NCBI GenBank assembly: GCA_045837725.1
Contig: JBEWZL010000043.1
Location: forward strand, 1-64,000
DNA length: 64,000 nt
DNA from: Vermamoeba vermiformis
Lineage: Eukaryota; Tubulinea; Echinamoebida
Direction: 5' to 3'
Both the position numbers and the translations under genes were made by a program. The notes below the pieces were generated by a model that did no database searches, had not been told where the DNA came from, and was given only the letters and a program-made list of their open reading frames with translations. This document shows, piece after piece, positions 61,432-64,000 of the stretch (the stretch's first letter is position 1; the number at the start of each line of letters is the position of its first letter).

Positions 61432-62629
61432 ATGTCTTCTGTCGTTGTTTACGGTGCATCTGGCTACATTGGTCGACACGTTGCATTTGCTCTTAGGGAC
61501 GGTAAGTAATAATTGGATTAATATACTATCTAATGCTGCTTTCATATCAATTTGATTTTTCGATGTTTTCTGTTGAGCAATAATCCAATTTTGACTCTCT
61601 TCACCAGCTGGCTATCGCGTGTACGGCGTTATCAGAAAACCAGATTTTGCATCAACTTTGCTTCAGAACGAAGTTTTGCCTATCGTTCTTCCGTAAGTCT
61701 AAGCTTCGTAATCGGGATTTAAATGAGATCTGAATTTGATGTTAAGGGACATTAAAACTCCCACCGAAGAATTCAAAAAGGCTATCGAGGAATCGATCTC
61801 CGTCGTCGATGCAACAGGAGCTGATTTGCCATTGTTTAACTACCTCGTCGAGTTGAACAAGAACGAGAAAAATCGAAATTTCCAGCACCAATACATTGGC
61901 ACATCCGGTTTGTTGGCTCACGGCGACTCCGATTCCATTGCAGTAGAGAGAACTCGTCCATACTTTCCTCCTCAACATCCTCTTGCCGCTCGTATTGGAG
62001 CCGAAGATGACGTTGTTCTGAGCAAACAAGTTCGAGGCAACATTATCAGACCGGGCGGTGTTTACGGATTTGACGGCGCGCCTGTTGGAAATCTCCCAAG
62101 AATCTTCGCGAAGTTGTTTTTGATTGGCGAGAAAGATGATTTGGAGTACTACGGCAAAACGGACAAGTACTTCAGTATCGTGCATGTCAAGGACTTGGCA
62201 GCTGCTTACGTCTTGCTAGTCGATAGCGGTGCTCATGGAAAGGTACGCAAAATACTCACAAAAGCGTTGTTATAATAGATTATTAATATCATATAGATTT
62301 ACGACCTTGCAGCGGAGGCTATTAACTACGAACAACTCCAACTTGCCGCATGCAAGGCCGCTGGCTGGAAAGGCACCGTCAAGCACATCGCTACGAATGA
62401 CATTCCGCCTGAGAAGTTTTTGTAAGTCAACACTAAGTGGAGAATATACAAGTATTAATACGTTCTCAGCGAGAGATTGAGGGCGGATGTGTCAATACGA
62501 ACCGTTGGATCTAAGGCGCGCAAAGAGCTTGGCTGGAATCCGAAGAGAGTTGGATTCTTGCACGAAGTCGACATCTATTACAGAGCTTGCAAAGCGCAAC
62601 GAGAGGCATCTCAATCTGCCAAGATTTAA
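61432..62629 (+). CDS. NAD(P)-binding epimerase/dehydratase-like SDR, first tandem copy
   Basis: An extended-type short-chain dehydrogenase. The start MSSVVVYGASGYIGRHVAFA carries the GxxGxxG Rossmann motif. Later parts include QYIGTSGLLAHGD, the sugar-epimerase-like RGNIIRPGGVYGFDGAPVGN, YFSIVHVKDLAAAYVLLVDS and IYDLAAEAINYEQLQ. The end is REASQSAKI, TAA at 62627-62629. Five exons with GTAAGT donors. The usual YxxxK catalytic pair is not obvious, so this may be an atypical SDR without classical oxidoreductase activity. A closely related copy begins 840 bases downstream in the same direction. Confidence 0.85.
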
Positions 62630-63130
62630 GGTTTCTGTTTCTGTTTATCGACGTCTAATCGAGGTACCTGCAATAAAAAAACGCGTTGTTGACATCGTTG
62701 GTGATTGCGTAACTTTGATCAATGTTGTTCTGCTGTTCTTCTCCTTTGAATGCTCGGCCATTTTGTATCTCAAGTCAGCCGTAAGTTGTCAAACCGTAGT
62801 ATTTTTCTCCAATAGCAAAACAGACCAACAGCTGTCTAGTAAAGGCAACATAATGCGTCCGTTATCCTATCTAAATCCGATGTCACACGGGCTGACTTCT
62901 CAGATCATCTGGATAGTGAAGTTTTCTGGTAAGAGTGAATAATAATTACCGGTATTACAGGTAATAATTATTACTTATTTAATTGGTACTCGGGCCCTAA
63001 TTATCGCTCTAAATTAATTATTAATTAAGTATCAAATACTGAATTCAGTCTCAATTTAATTTCAAATAATATTAGCTTGGGGACCTTAGTTATTCTAATA
63101 TATCGAGTAATATTTTGTCTATTTAATATA

Positions 63131-63148
63131 AATTATTTATAAATAATT
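63131..63148. repeat. 18-base perfect palindrome
   Basis: AATTATTTATAAATAATT equals its own reverse complement. It is followed at 63152-63167 by a second perfect palindrome, CGAGACAATTGTCTCG. Confidence 0.8.
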
Positions 63149-63213
63149 ATCCGAGACAATTGTCTCGAGTAGGTTAGTTTTTTCTAAAGATGCACTGCAT
63201 CTGCTTCTTCGGT

Positions 63214-63384
63214 TGTGCCTGGGAAAGCGACTACGAAGGCACATTGCCATTTATCTTTTTTTAGCCACGGCGAAACGAGGCTTCTACCAGGTTCGTTTCG
63301 CCATTTGCCGCCAAACGAGCCTTCGAGAAGAACGCCGATAGTTTCCTTTTATGGATTTTTTCCGTGGCTCCGTAGTCCATAAAA
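63214..63384 (+). other. Run of three stem-loops upstream of the second SDR gene
   Basis: Stem 1 pairs TGTGCCT (63214-63220) with AGGCACA (63237-63243). Stem 2 pairs GGCGAAACGA (63269-63278) with TCGTTTCGCC (63293-63302). Stem 3 pairs TTTTATGGA (63347-63355) with TCCATAAAA (63376-63384). A further 8-base pairing, AGCCACGG (63263-63270) with CCGTGGCT (63362-63369), would compete with stems 2 and 3. The run ends 84 bases before the ATG of the next gene, so it could be a structured 5' UTR, a promoter feature or a separate RNA. Confidence 0.45.
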
Positions 63385-63468
63385 TGCACTGATTTGGCAT
63401 TCCAAATATTCAAATCAAAAGGAAGAACAACACAGAAGTTAAATTAACTTTAAATTCAGCAATTGATC

Positions 63469-64000
63469 ATGGCTACAGTAATTGTTTTTGGTGCATCCGG
63501 CTATGTTGGCCGTCACGTCGCTTACGCTCTTAGAGATGGTACGCTATAATTATGATCATCGAAAATATAGCATAGTTTTGGAGCTTGCACCCGAAAATGT
63601 CAAGCAAACAATTGCTACATCCAAATTTTAATTTCCTACTAATTCTTATATTTATTTTAGCTGGCTATTGTGTCTACGGTGTTATTAGAAAGCCTGAGGC
63701 AGCTGACATATTACTCCGAAATGAAGTTTTGCCAATCGTTCTTGTGTAAGTCAAATTCAAATTTCTGAAATTGACTCAATGATATTCTAACCAAATATTA
63801 TGCAGTGACATTAAGAGTCCGAGTGACGAATTTAAGAAAATCGTTAGCGAGGCTATTTCTGTCGTCGACACTGCCGGTGTCAATGGCGATCTGATCAATT
63901 ACCTGATCGAAGCCAACAAGAACGAAAAGAACCGTAATTATCAACCCCAATACATCGGAACATCAGGCGGATCAACTCACGGAGATTCTCCGGCGCTTGT
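63469..64000 (+). CDS. NAD(P)-binding SDR, second tandem copy, cut by the window end
   Basis: Paralogue of the previous gene with the same exon boundaries. It starts MATVIVFGASGYVGRHVAYA, joins to AGYCVYGVIRKPEAADILLR and then DIKSPSDEFKKIVSEAISVV. The last visible part reads NKNEKNRNYQPQYIGTSGGS. The Rossmann GASGYVG motif is intact. The 3' half lies beyond base 64000. Confidence 0.85.

Larger units (their letters stand above)
62630..63468. other. Spacer with palindromes and three perfect hairpins
   Basis: The first third is 3' flank of the first SDR gene (AATAAA near 62672). The middle is very AT-rich with perfect palindromes at 63131-63148 and 63152-63167. The last part (63214-63384) holds three successive stem-loops with perfect arms of 7, 10 and 9 bases. 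The open frames here are not gene-like. Confidence 0.6.

Noticed and set aside
62487-62942. 151-residue open frame after the first SDR gene
   Set aside because: Its first part is a wrong-frame reading of the last SDR exon and the rest has no protein-like features.
1-64000. CRISPR arrays, rRNA genes, bacterial operons
   Set aside because: No regularly spaced repeats or rRNA-like stretches were seen, and the intron-rich genes are eukaryotic.

Overview
The window looks like a gene-dense piece of a protist nuclear genome, most likely an amoebozoan. This is an inference from gene content, not a species identification. Genes are split by many short introns, mostly about 45-130 bases, with GTAAGT, GTACGT or GTGAGT donors and TAG or CAG acceptors. 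Intergenic gaps are mostly 0.1-1 kb, and both strands are used. The mix is typical of free-living amoebae and slime moulds: a hybrid histidine kinase, a TKL-type kinase, a RasGEF, type III glutamine synthetase, fungal-type Zn2Cys6 regulators, a methionine aminopeptidase 2, ESCRT and cohesin-loader subunits, and a DIRS-like retroelement fossil. CDS coordinates below are genomic spans that include introns.

Layout. 1-797 is the end of a small membrane protein gene. 1023-6262 is a hybrid histidine kinase on the minus strand, with a broken DIRS-like element (about 3490-6160) between its candidate first exon and its PAS domain. 6842-9098 is a START-domain protein with a C-terminal membrane anchor. 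9775-10944 is a four-helix membrane protein. 11356-14166 is a secreted repeat protein, 14927-16811 a cytochrome P450 and 16939-21247 an MCRS1-like FHA protein. 21397-21699 is a small putative mitochondrial protein. 21880-23916 is a PX-domain protein lying just downstream of Vps25 (23994-24902). 25090-27703 is a TKL kinase, and 28209-29999 and 30636-32434 are a tandem pair of Zn2Cys6 regulators.

Second half. 32657-35966 is a PEP-synthase-like dikinase with the rifampin-phosphotransferase domain order. 36922-38540 is methionine aminopeptidase 2, 38702-42190 the cohesin loader MAU2/SCC4, 42334-43267 an unknown protein and 43471-45151 a protein with an SH2-like start. 45591-48782 is a RasGEF fused to a peroxiredoxin-like (PRXL2) domain. 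49702-52810 is glutamine synthetase III and 53692-55553 a seven-helix membrane protein with a PA-like ectodomain. 55691-58235 is a single-pass coiled-coil protein, 58762-61137 an HGSNAT-like acetyltransferase, and 61432-62629 and 63469 to the window end are tandem NAD(P)-binding SDR paralogues.

No operons or rRNA genes are visible and I could not support any tRNA or CRISPR. The strongest candidates for something new are the RasGEF-PRXL2 fusion, the eukaryotic RPH-like dikinase, the PA-7TM protein, and a run of three perfect hairpins upstream of the second SDR gene. Several otherwise good genes carry one-base frame conflicts, often at homopolymers, which suggests residual assembly indels or recent decay.
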